A stretch of DNA of 64,000 bases from Acidobacteriota bacterium (GTDB taxonomy: Bacteria > Acidobacteriota > Holophagae > Holophagales > Holophagaceae): assembly GCA_016213735.1 (NCBI GenBank), contig JACQZU010000024.1, positions 142,065 to 206,064 on the forward strand, read 5' to 3'. The position numbers and the translations under genes were made by a program. Positions 56,942 to 64,000 of the stretch are shown piece after piece (within the stretch, counting starts at the first letter, position 1; each line of letters starts with the position of its first letter). Under the pieces are notes generated by a model. That model did not search any database. It saw only the letters and a program-made list of their open reading frames with translations, and was not told the DNA's origin.

Positions 56942-57613
56942 ATGCTCGAACTCCGCGACATCACCCGCGCCTACGAGCTCGGCGGGGAGCGGGCCGGCGT
57001 CTTCGGCGTGAGCCTGGAACTGCCCGCGGGCAGCCTGGCGGTGGTGGCGGGTCCCAGCGGCAGCGGCAAGACCACCCTGCTCCAGGTGGCGGGCCTCCTG
57101 GACGAGCCGGACTCGGGCCAGGTCCTGCTGGAGGGCCGCGAGGTCTCAAGGTTGCCGGAAAAGGCCCGCTGCGCCTTGCGCCTCTCCCGGCTGGGCTTCG
57201 TCTTCCAGGGCTTCAACCTGGTGCCGGTGCTCACCGCGCGGGAGAACGTCCTGCTTCCTCTCCAGCTCCAGGGCCGCCCCGAGGGGGAGTGCACCGCCCG
57301 CGCGGAGGATCTCCTGGAACGGGTGGGCCTGGGCAACCGGGCCGGCCATCTTCCCGGCCAGCTCAGCGGGGGCCAGCAGCAGAGGGTGGCCATCGCCCGG
57401 GCCCTGGCCGGGGATCCCTGCCTGGTGCTGGCCGACGAGCCCACCGCCAACCTGGACCACGCCCACGGCGAGCCCCTGATGGACCTGCTGGCGGAACTGG
57501 CCCGGGAGCGGGGCGCGGCCTTCCTGGTGGCCAGCCACGATCCCCGCGTCATCGCCCGCGCCGACCGGGTCTTCCGCCTGGAGGACGGACGGATGGAGGG
57601 GGTCCATGGCTGA
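56942..57613 (+). CDS. ABC transporter ATP-binding protein (LolD-like)
   Basis: A 223-aa ATPase with Walker A AGPSGSGKTTLLQ near 39, Q-loop FVFQGFNLVPVLTA near 88, signature LSGGQQQRVAIARAL near 140, Walker B LVLADEPTANLDHA near 161 and VASHDPR near 200. PTANLD places it in the LolD/MacB group. It is followed 81 bases later by its probable FtsX-type permease. The start MLELRDITRAYELGG matches the family. Confidence 0.93.
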   Translation: MLELRDITRAYELGGERAGVFGVSLELPAGSLAVVAGPSGSGKTTLLQVAGLLDEPDSGQVLLEGREVSRLPEKARCALRLSRLGFVFQGFNLVPVLTARENVLLPLQLQGRPEGECTARAEDLLERVGLGNRAGHLPGQLSGGQQQRVAIARALAGDPCLVLADEPTANLDHAHGEPLMDLLAELARERGAAFLVASHDPRVIARADRVFRLEDGRMEGVHG

Positions 57614-57694
57614 ACGCAAGAAATACGAAAATAATTATAGTTTTCAGAATTTTATTCTGACCCTTTCCACCCCTTTCCGCCCTTCTCCCGGCCC
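57614..57694 (+). promoter_or_regulatory. AT-rich spacer with palindrome inside the ABC operon
   Basis: The first half of this 81-base gap (57614-57660) is strikingly AT-rich against GC-rich coding flanks. It includes a perfect palindrome TCAGAAT-TTT-ATTCTGA (57644-57660). A -10-like TTATAG sits at 57635-57640. It could hold a separate promoter or operator for the permease, or a stability hairpin. Confidence 0.4.
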
Positions 57695-58939
57695 ATGATC
57701 CTCCTTCGCCTGGCCCTGCGGAACGTGCTGCGCAACCGGCGCCGCACGCTGCTGACCCTTCTGGTGGTGGTGGCGGGGTACGGGGCCCTGGCCCTGGCAG
57801 GGGGGTTCATGTCCCAGACCTTCGAAGGCCTCTCGGAGGGGGCGATCCGGGGCGGCCTGGGCCACGCCCAGGTCCTGGATCCCCGGGCCCTCGAAGGCGA
57901 CGAGGGCCAGAGCCTGGAGTTCGCCCTCCCGGACGGAGAGGGCCTGGCCGCGCGCCTGCGTCAGGATCCGGCGGTGGAGGCGGTGCTGCCCCGCATCCAG
58001 TTCATGGGCCTTGTGGGCGGCGGGGCCCGCAGCGTCGCCGTCCTCGGCACGGGGGTGGACCCGGACCTGGAAGCCCGCTACATGAACGTGCCTGAACGGA
58101 TCTCCGATGGGGCCCGCGCCCCCGGGGGCCTGGGTTCCCGCTGGCTTTCGGCTCGGCCCGGGAGCCGGGAGGTTGTGCTGGGCATCGGCCTGGCCCGTAG
58201 CCTCGGCGCCAAGGTTGGGACGGGCCTGACCCTCACCAGCACCACGCGGGACGGTGCGCTCAACCTGGTGGATGTGGACGTGGTCGGACTCCAGGACCTG
58301 GGCCTCAAGGAATTGAACGACCGGTTCCTGGTGACCAGCCTGGAGACCGCGACCCTCCTGGTGGAGGCCGGCCCGGCCCGATCCCGCCTCTCCCTGGTCC
58401 TGAAGGATCCCCGGGACCTGGAGGGCGTCCTGGCCCGCCTGCGTGGCCTTGCGGGGGGCCTTTCCCTTCGCCCCTGGACCGAGCTCGCCAGCTTCTACCG
58501 CCAGGTGAAACTGCTCTACGCCGCCATCTTCGGATTCATGGGGCTGGTGCTCTTCTTGGTGGTCGCCCTGGCCGCGGCCAACACGCTCCTGATGAGCGTG
58601 ATGGAGCGCCTGCGGGAATTGGGCACCCTTCGGGCCCTGGGTCTGCGCCCCGGCCAGGTGGCCCTGCTCCTGCAGTGGGAGGGGGCCTTCCTGGGCCTGG
58701 CGGGCTGCCTGGGGGGCCTCGCCCTGACCCTGGGCCTCCGCGCCGTCCTCAACGCCCTGCACCTGGAGATGCCCGCCGCGCCGGGCACGAGCCACGGATA
58801 CGAGCTGAACATCCACCTGGTGCCCCGGGTCTACCTGGGGGCCTGGGCCTTCCTCCAGGCGACCCTGGCCCTGGCGGCCCTGATGCCCGGGCGGAAGGCC
58901 GCGAACCTGAGGATCACGGAGGCCCTGCGCCATGTCTGA
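57695..58939 (+). CDS. FtsX-type ABC transporter permease
   Basis: A 414-aa permease with LolE/MacB topology: N-terminal helix (RRTLLTLLVVVAGYGALALAGG at about 16-37), periplasmic core, then three helices from about 275 (AAIFGFMGLVLFLVVALAAANTLL) with the coupling motif MERLRELGTLRALGLRPGQVALL. It pairs with the ATPase just upstream; together they resemble lipoprotein-release or unknown-substrate FtsX exporters. The end overlaps pgpA by eight bases, so pgpA is translated with it. Confidence 0.9.
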   Translation: MILLRLALRNVLRNRRRTLLTLLVVVAGYGALALAGGFMSQTFEGLSEGAIRGGLGHAQVLDPRALEGDEGQSLEFALPDGEGLAARLRQDPAVEAVLPRIQFMGLVGGGARSVAVLGTGVDPDLEARYMNVPERISDGARAPGGLGSRWLSARPGSREVVLGIGLARSLGAKVGTGLTLTSTTRDGALNLVDVDVVGLQDLGLKELNDRFLVTSLETATLLVEAGPARSRLSLVLKDPRDLEGVLARLRGLAGGLSLRPWTELASFYRQVKLLYAAIFGFMGLVLFLVVALAAANTLLMSVMERLRELGTLRALGLRPGQVALLLQWEGAFLGLAGCLGGLALTLGLRAVLNALHLEMPAAPGTSHGYELNIHLVPRVYLGAWAFLQATLALAALMPGRKAANLRITEALRHV

Positions 58940-59531
58940 AAACGGCTCGAAACCGGCCCCCCGGTGGGCCTGGTGGGTGGCCACCGGCCTGGGCAGCGGT
59001 CGTCTCCACCCTGCCCCGGGAACCTGGGGCAGCCTGGCGGGGGCTGCCGCCTGGGTGGTCCTGGCGGCCCTGGTGGCGCTTCCCCTGGATCGCTGGTCCC
59101 GGCGTCACGGCCTGGAGGCCGGCTTCTGGGTCGGGCACGGCCTTCTCGAGCTTTTCTTCCTGGCCCTGCCCCTCGGCATGGCGTGGCTGGCGGTCCGGGC
59201 CTCTGATCTGGTGGTGGCGGAGACCGGCGACAAGGACCCTGGCTGGATCGTCGCGGACGAGTGGGCCGGGGTCTTCGTGGCCCTCTGGTCGGTGCGGCTC
59301 CTCCTGGTGGGGAACCTCCACCGCGTCCTGCTTCCCGGCGGCTGGCGGTGGGCCCTCCTGCCCCTCATTCCATTTCTCCTGTTCCGCCTCCTGGACATCT
59401 GGAAACCCTGGCCCTGCCGTCGGCTCCAGGATCTCCCCGGCGGCCAGGGCATCGTGGCCGACGACCTGGTGGCCGGCCTCTACACCATCCCCCTCACCCA
59501 GATCCTGCTTCCCTTCCTCCTGGCCCGGTGA
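58932..59531 (+). CDS. pgpA: Phosphatidylglycerophosphatase A
   Basis: Membrane enzyme dephosphorylating phosphatidylglycerophosphate to phosphatidylglycerol. The 199-aa protein shows ATGLGSGRLHPAPGTWGSL near 17, KDPGWIVADEWAGV near 101 with the acidic residues, and FRLLDIWKPWPCRRLQDLPGGQGIVADDLVAG near 151 (in part), all PgpA hallmarks, with four membrane helices. It overlaps the ABC permease gene. Confidence 0.93.
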   Translation: MSENGSKPAPRWAWWVATGLGSGRLHPAPGTWGSLAGAAAWVVLAALVALPLDRWSRRHGLEAGFWVGHGLLELFFLALPLGMAWLAVRASDLVVAETGDKDPGWIVADEWAGVFVALWSVRLLLVGNLHRVLLPGGWRWALLPLIPFLLFRLLDIWKPWPCRRLQDLPGGQGIVADDLVAGLYTIPLTQILLPFLLAR

Positions 59532-59612
59532 GGGATCGGTCCAGGGTCGAAATTCGAAATTCGTAATCGGGGTGAAGCGAGGTTAAGATTCCCCCGACGC
59601 CCGGGAGTCCCC

Positions 59613-59957
59613 ATGTCCAGCCTCATCATCCACCAGCGTCAGGCCGGCGACGTGCTGGTCCTGTCTCCGGAAGGCCGCATCGCTTTCGGATACGGGGACC
59701 AGGAGCTGGGGGAGGCCGTTCGCGGCGCCCTGGCCGGAGGCGCGCGGAAGCTGATCATCAACTTCGAGAAGGTGGCCTACATCGATTCCAGCGGCATCGG
59801 CGAGCTGGTGAGCTGCTACGCCGCCGTGAAGAACAGGCAGGGAGACCTGCGCATCTGCGGGATGAACTCCAAGGTCACGAACCTGATCAAGATGACCAGC
59901 CTCTTCGCGGTCTTCGACGTGAAGGAGACCGAGGAGGAGGCCCTGCAGGGCTGGTAG
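59613..59957 (+). CDS. STAS-domain anti-sigma factor antagonist
   Basis: A 114-aa SpoIIAA/RsbV-like protein. The phosphorylatable Ser lies in YIDSSGIGELVSCY near residue 56, and LVLSPEGRIAFGYGDQEL near 15 forms the N-terminal strand. Such proteins are phosphorylated by anti-sigma kinases, but no kinase or sigma factor gene is adjacent, so its partner is elsewhere. It has its own short leader containing CGAAATTCGAAATTCG-type sequence; TTAAGATT at 59583-59590 could overlap a -10 box. Confidence 0.9.
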   Translation: MSSLIIHQRQAGDVLVLSPEGRIAFGYGDQELGEAVRGALAGGARKLIINFEKVAYIDSSGIGELVSCYAAVKNRQGDLRICGMNSKVTNLIKMTSLFAVFDVKETEEEALQGW

Positions 59958-59960
59958 CCC

Positions 59961-61712
59961 TCAGCCCAGGGCCCCGGTCTCGGCCAGCAGTTCCTGCCAG
60001 ACCACCGGCGGACTGAGGAGCCCGTGCTCCTGGGTGTGCCGACTTTCGATGAGGTAGCGGTAGCCCTGCTCGGTGAGGAAGAGCTGGCGGTTCCGGGCGA
60101 ACTCCTGTTCCGTGGTGTCCCGGCTGATGAGCGAGTAGAAGTACGAGACGTTCCGCGCGTCCTTGGGCCGGAGGATGCGGCCCAGGCGCTGGGCCTCCTC
60201 CTGGCGGGAACCGAAGGTGCCGCTCACCTGGATGGCCACGCTGGCGTCGGGCAGGTCGATGGCGAAATTGGCCACCTTGCTGACGATCAGCACCCGCAGT
60301 TCTCCGGCGCGGAACCTCCTGTAAAGCTCTTCCCTCTCCCGTTCGGGGGTCTGGCCCGTGAGGACCGGGGCCTTGAGGCGCTTGCCCAGGATCCGGAGCT
60401 GGTCCAGGTACTGGCCGATGATCAGCACGCTGTCCCTGGGGTGGCCGGCGAGCAGCTCGTCCACCACCGCCAGCTTGAGGCTATTCTCGGAGGCCAGCCG
60501 GAAGCGCTGCCGCTGGTCGGCGACGGCGTAGGCCATGCGCTCGTCGGAGGGCAGGGGAATCCGGATTTCCAGGCAGTGGGCCGTGGCGATGAAGCCCTCC
60601 TTCTCCAGCATCTTCCAGGGCACGTCCACCCGCTTGGGCCCGATGAGGCTGAAGACGTCCTCCTCCTTGCCGTCCTCCCGCACCAGGGTCGCGGTGAGTC
60701 CGAGGCGGCGCTTGGCCTGGAGTTCGGCCACCGCCCGGAAGACCGGGGCGGGGAGCATGTGCACCTCGTCGTAGATCACGAGGCCCCAGTTGGCGGCCTC
60801 GAAGAGCTTGAAGTGTTCGAAGGGCCCGTCCTTGCTCTTCCGGTAGGTGAGGATCTGGTAGGTGGCGATGGTCACGGGCCGGATCTCCTTGCGGTCCCCG
60901 GTGTAGAGGCCCACCTGCTCCTCCGTGAGGGTGCTCTTGTCCAACAGTTCCTGCTTCCACTGCCGCACGGCGGTGGCGTTGGTGGTGAGCACCAGCGTGT
61001 GGGTCTGGAGCCGGGCCATGCAGCCGATGCCGATGACGGTCTTCCCTGCCCCGCAGGGGAGCACCAGCACCCCGGCCCCGCCCTCGGGCCCACCCCCGGC
61101 ATGGAAGACGTCGGCGGCGGCCTTCTGGTAGGCCCGCAGGGCGAAGGGCCGCCCGCTGGACCGGAGCACGCCGCTCACCTCGAAGGGAAGCGGGTCACCG
61201 GGCTTGAAACCGGCCATGTCCTGAACGGGGTGTCCCAGGCGGATGAGTTGGAGCTTGGCCTCCCCGCGCATGCCGTCCTGGAGGTACACGCCCCTCTGGT
61301 CCGCGTAGGGCTCCGCCAGCAGACCCTGGAGGGCCCGCTGGTTGGTGATCTCCCAGAAGAGGCCCCGGTCCTCCATCTCGAGGGCCAGGCGCTCGCCGTT
61401 CCGCACGAGGCGCAACTTGCCGTATCGGGTACCGTGGTCCTCGATTTCCTGCGTGAGGTTCTGGGGCACCGGGTACTTGGACCAGCGGTTGAGGGTTTCG
61501 ATCATGTCGGCGCAGGACACGCCGGACGCCGAGGCGTTCCAGAGGGAGAGGGGCGTGATGCGGAAGGTGTGGATGTGCTCGGGGCTCTTCACCAGTTCGG
61601 CGAAGCGGGCCAGCTCGTCCCGCACCTGCTCGAAGGAGGGATGGGCCACCTCCAGGAGCAAGGTGCGGTCGCTCTGGACGATCAGGGGGTTGTCGGGGCG
61701 CAAGGCGATCAC
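59961..61712 (-). CDS. XPB/ERCC3-like DNA helicase
   Basis: A 583-aa superfamily 2 helicase of the bacterial XPB group. N-terminal helicase_C_3-like domain (about 1-180) with TFRITPLSLWNASASG near 49, then the motor: Walker A LPCGAGKTVIGIGC near 216, DEVH in VIYDEVHMLPAPVF near 310, the RED motif in TLVREDGKEED near 339, and motif VI QEEAQRLGRILRPK near 510. XPB acts in nucleotide excision repair and transcription in eukaryotes and archaea; a minority of bacteria carry it and its role there is little known. No Bax1-type nuclease partner is adjacent. The start is GTG 61712. Confidence 0.92.
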   Translation of the reverse strand: MIALRPDNPLIVQSDRTLLLEVAHPSFEQVRDELARFAELVKSPEHIHTFRITPLSLWNASASGVSCADMIETLNRWSKYPVPQNLTQEIEDHGTRYGKLRLVRNGERLALEMEDRGLFWEITNQRALQGLLAEPYADQRGVYLQDGMRGEAKLQLIRLGHPVQDMAGFKPGDPLPFEVSGVLRSSGRPFALRAYQKAAADVFHAGGGPEGGAGVLVLPCGAGKTVIGIGCMARLQTHTLVLTTNATAVRQWKQELLDKSTLTEEQVGLYTGDRKEIRPVTIATYQILTYRKSKDGPFEHFKLFEAANWGLVIYDEVHMLPAPVFRAVAELQAKRRLGLTATLVREDGKEEDVFSLIGPKRVDVPWKMLEKEGFIATAHCLEIRIPLPSDERMAYAVADQRQRFRLASENSLKLAVVDELLAGHPRDSVLIIGQYLDQLRILGKRLKAPVLTGQTPEREREELYRRFRAGELRVLIVSKVANFAIDLPDASVAIQVSGTFGSRQEEAQRLGRILRPKDARNVSYFYSLISRDTTEQEFARNRQLFLTEQGYRYLIESRHTQEHGLLSPPVVWQELLAETGALG

Positions 61713-61888
61713 GGCGGCTCAGGCTAAACGATTGAGACTAGGCCCCATGGCCAAGGGGGTCAACGCGGAAATCCCGGCCCCGGGGTCCCCGACCATGAAG
61801 AAACTGACAGGAGCCGCCTCCGCCGATGGGCTTATACTCTTGTCCTGCCACCCACCTGCGATCTGACCCGACCCGCCAGGGAGCCGTC

Positions 61889-64000
61889 ATGAAATTCCGC
61901 ATTCCCCATCTACTCCTTAGCCTGGGACTGGCCTGGGGCCTCCCCGGGGATGCCCAGGTCTCGCCCTCGAGGGCCTGGCGCGAGCAGCCCCGCCGCACCC
62001 TGAAGGAGTTGCAGCCCGGCATGCCCATCGGGCGGGTGGCCTACGACCCCCGGGACCGCTGGGACTGGCTCCTCACCTGGTACGGCGGCCTGCCCAGCGC
62101 CGAGCACCTGAAGGCCCGGATGGAGATCACCGCCCGGGAGATGGGGAAGTACCCCCACCTGATGCCCCGGCCGGAAGGCACTCCCCAGGCCCTCGTGGCC
62201 GGCGCCGCGGTTCCCGCCTGGCGGCCCCTCGGGCCCACCAAGGAGAGCGTCGGCTCGAACCACCCCGGCCCCGACATGGACAGCGGCCGCCTGGTGGACA
62301 TCGTCACCCATCCCTCCAATCCGCAGATCCTCTACCTCGCCACCGCCGCCGGCGGCGTCTTCAAGACCACCAACGCGAGCTTCGGCGCCACGGGCGGCTG
62401 GTCCTGGACCAACATCACCGACAGCATCCCCAGCACGGGCATGGGCGGGAACACCTCCGTGGGGGCCCTGGCCATGAGCCCCGCGGATCCCAACACCCTG
62501 TTCCTCGGACTGGGGGACAAGGAAGGAAGTTTCGTCAGCAACGCGGCCTCCGCGGCGGTGGGATTCTTCAAGACCACCGACGGGGGAAACACCTGGTCCG
62601 CCCCGATCCTCCTGGGCTCCACCACCCGCACCCACGCCATCCTGCCCCTCAGCGGCAGCGTGGTCCTGGTGGGAGGGAACAAGGGCCTGTTCCGGTCCGG
62701 GGACGGGGGCAACACCTTCTCGCCCATCACCTCCGGTCTGAACTCCGATCCCGTCTGGAGCATCCAGGCGTTCAGCACCACCGAGGTGATCCTGACCCAG
62801 TACCTCTCCAGCAGCACGGGAAAGATCTACTACAGCTCGGACGCGGGCCTCACCTGGACCCTGGCCTCCATCTCCGGCCTGCCCCTCACCCCGGGGCGGA
62901 TGACCGTGTCCACCTCCCCCGCCAGCGCCACCCAGGCCTGGGGCATCGCCTCGAACTCCAGCGGCTCCTTCGCCAAGGGGGTCCTCAAGTCCGTGGACAA
63001 GGGCCACACCTGGACCTATGTCGCCGCCCCCACCGCCCCCGGCAGCCTGTACCAGACCTATCCGGCTTCTGGCCAGTTCTCGGGGGACGGCGGCCAGGGG
63101 TTCTACAACCACTGCCTGGTGGTGGATCCTTCCGACATCAACAAGCTGATGGCCGGGGCCAACCACGCCCTCTACCGCAGCCTGGACGGGGGGCTCACCT
63201 GGTCCCAGATGGCCTACGGCTACGACCAGGACACGGTCTACAGCCACCCGGACTACCACTGCTGGGCCTGGTCCAAGACCGGCCCTCCCGTGCTCTTCAT
63301 CGGCAATGACGGCGGTCTCTCCGTGGTCCGGGACCCCTACCGGAGCACCATCCCCCGCACGGGCAACAGCGGCAGCCAGACCTCGGACCCCACCTTCATC
63401 GACAACCGCTGGAACCAGGGCCTCAATTCCTACGAAATCTGGAAATTCGGCAACACCAACGCCTCCAGTCCCGCCGGTTCCAGGGACCGGGTCTTCCTCG
63501 GGCTCCAGGACAATGGCGGACGCTGGCGGGTCAACGACGGCAGCGGCCTGACCAACAGCACCGCCTTCGATTCCGTCGTCGGCGGGGACGGCTGCGGGGG
63601 CAACATCAACGCCGCCAACGGCGACAAGGTCATGGGCGCCTACCCGGAACTTCAGGTCTACCGGACCACGGACGGCTGGAACACGGGCTTCATGGCCACC
63701 ACGGGCCTCACCGACGCGGGCACCTCCAACGCTCCCTTCATTGCGAACCTGATTCCCGACCCCAACGACCCGACCGGGGACACGATCTACACGCACAGCT
63801 ACAAGAAGATCTACAAGACCACCAACTACGGCGGGATCTGGACCTCCATCGGCACCACCGGCATCGACCCCGCCCGGAGCATCCGCGCCTTCGCCATTTC
63901 CAAATCCAGCCCCAGCCGGATGGCCGTGGTGACCTCCGGAGGCCTGGGGTGGGGGACGACCGACGGGGGCTCCAGCTGGACCGCCTTCGGGAGCTTCCCG
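61889..64000 (+). CDS. Exported Asp-box beta-propeller protein (partial)
   Basis: The frame starts at ATG 61889 (GGGAG upstream; TATACT at 61833-61838 is a possible -10) and is still open at the window end, 704 codons in. It has a signal peptide (FRIPHLLLSLGLAWGLPGDAQ) and, after a pro-region, repeated Asp-box/BNR motifs: FKTTDGGNTWS, FRSGDGGNTFS, YYSSDAGLTWT, YRSLDGGLTWS, TTDGGSSWT, which form sortilin/VPS10-type propeller blades. It is probably a secreted or surface glycan-binding or structural protein; long versions often end in secretion-sorting domains, which would lie outside the window. No catalytic residues are assignable. Confidence 0.88.
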   Translation, partial: MKFRIPHLLLSLGLAWGLPGDAQVSPSRAWREQPRRTLKELQPGMPIGRVAYDPRDRWDWLLTWYGGLPSAEHLKARMEITAREMGKYPHLMPRPEGTPQALVAGAAVPAWRPLGPTKESVGSNHPGPDMDSGRLVDIVTHPSNPQILYLATAAGGVFKTTNASFGATGGWSWTNITDSIPSTGMGGNTSVGALAMSPADPNTLFLGLGDKEGSFVSNAASAAVGFFKTTDGGNTWSAPILLGSTTRTHAILPLSGSVVLVGGNKGLFRSGDGGNTFSPITSGLNSDPVWSIQAFSTTEVILTQYLSSSTGKIYYSSDAGLTWTLASISGLPLTPGRMTVSTSPASATQAWGIASNSSGSFAKGVLKSVDKGHTWTYVAAPTAPGSLYQTYPASGQFSGDGGQGFYNHCLVVDPSDINKLMAGANHALYRSLDGGLTWSQMAYGYDQDTVYSHPDYHCWAWSKTGPPVLFIGNDGGLSVVRDPYRSTIPRTGNSGSQTSDPTFIDNRWNQGLNSYEIWKFGNTNASSPAGSRDRVFLGLQDNGGRWRVNDGSGLTNSTAFDSVVGGDGCGGNINAANGDKVMGAYPELQVYRTTDGWNTGFMATTGLTDAGTSNAPFIANLIPDPNDPTGDTIYTHSYKKIYKTTNYGGIWTSIGTTGIDPARSIRAFAISKSSPSRMAVVTSGGLGWGTTDGGSSWTAFGSFP

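Noticed and set aside
61747..61866. A 39-codon plus-strand frame before the Asp-box gene
   Set aside because: It overlaps the likely promoter (TATACT 61833-61838), has no ribosome binding site and no recognisable content.

Overview
This is a GC-rich (roughly two-thirds G+C), gene-dense bacterial chromosome segment. It has housekeeping translation genes, a complex I cluster, Kdp potassium transport, a bacterial XPB helicase, an MglA-like GTPase, several CHASE/PAS/FHA-type sensors, and almost no intergenic space. This mix and the codon style fit an Acidobacteriota member of the Holophaga/Geothrix type. That assignment is inference from gene content, because no 16S or database comparison was possible. 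No tRNA, rRNA, CRISPR array, prophage or transposase was seen. Region 1 (1-2646, plus): the end of rpsI, then rpsB, tsf and pyrH, with a clear intrinsic terminator between tsf and pyrH. Region 2 (2663-12265): purE, a CHASE-PAS hybrid histidine kinase and a divergent GlcD-like FAD oxidase, followed by a complete minus-strand threonine operon thrA-thrB-thrC. Ahead of thrA lies an unannotated 34-codon leader peptide with three consecutive Thr codons and two Ile codons. It is followed by a pair of mutually exclusive hairpins, which is the layout of a classical ribosome-mediated attenuator (thrL-thrABC). This is the most informative find in the window. Region 3 (12360-14884): a glycerophosphodiesterase, a long imperfect intergenic inverted repeat, an ATP/ADP-carrier-like MFS protein and a small unknown protein. 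Region 4 (14871-25754, minus): a kdp locus in the order degenerate kdpD paralogue - kdpF - kdpA - kdpB - kdpC - 61-aa membrane peptide - kdpD - kdpE. The upstream KdpD-like protein has lost the Walker A lysine. The 61-aa frame is joined to kdpC by a GTGA overlap and leads directly into the kdpD ribosome binding site. Region 5 (25844-35332): YjbQ, followed by a tandem palindromic repeat and a duplicated copy of the yjbQ 3' end; a CDF metal exporter, an exported protein, a DoxX protein, thiol peroxidase and an MFS exporter; then two paralogous MacB-type permeases and a MacA-like adaptor with no ATPase alongside. The permease/adaptor junction carries a 105-bp tandem duplication that repeats the permease start codon and creates two short upstream frames. 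Region 6 (35420-42937, minus): nuoH-I-J-K-L-M-N, the membrane arm of complex I plus NuoI, without nuoA-G in this window. Region 7 (43069-48114): two small proteins, then a three-gene ABC operon facing a divergent TetR regulator. Region 8 (48198-54111): gltX, then a signalling group made of an MglA-like GTPase with a C-terminal extension, an FHA-RDD membrane protein, a small membrane protein and an FHA-GAF-nucleotide cyclase. Region 9 (54263-64000): rimO, a periplasmic-binding-domain sensor with a CxxC tail, a second ABC ATPase/permease pair, pgpA, a STAS protein, the XPB helicase, and an exported Asp-box beta-propeller protein that runs off the end.
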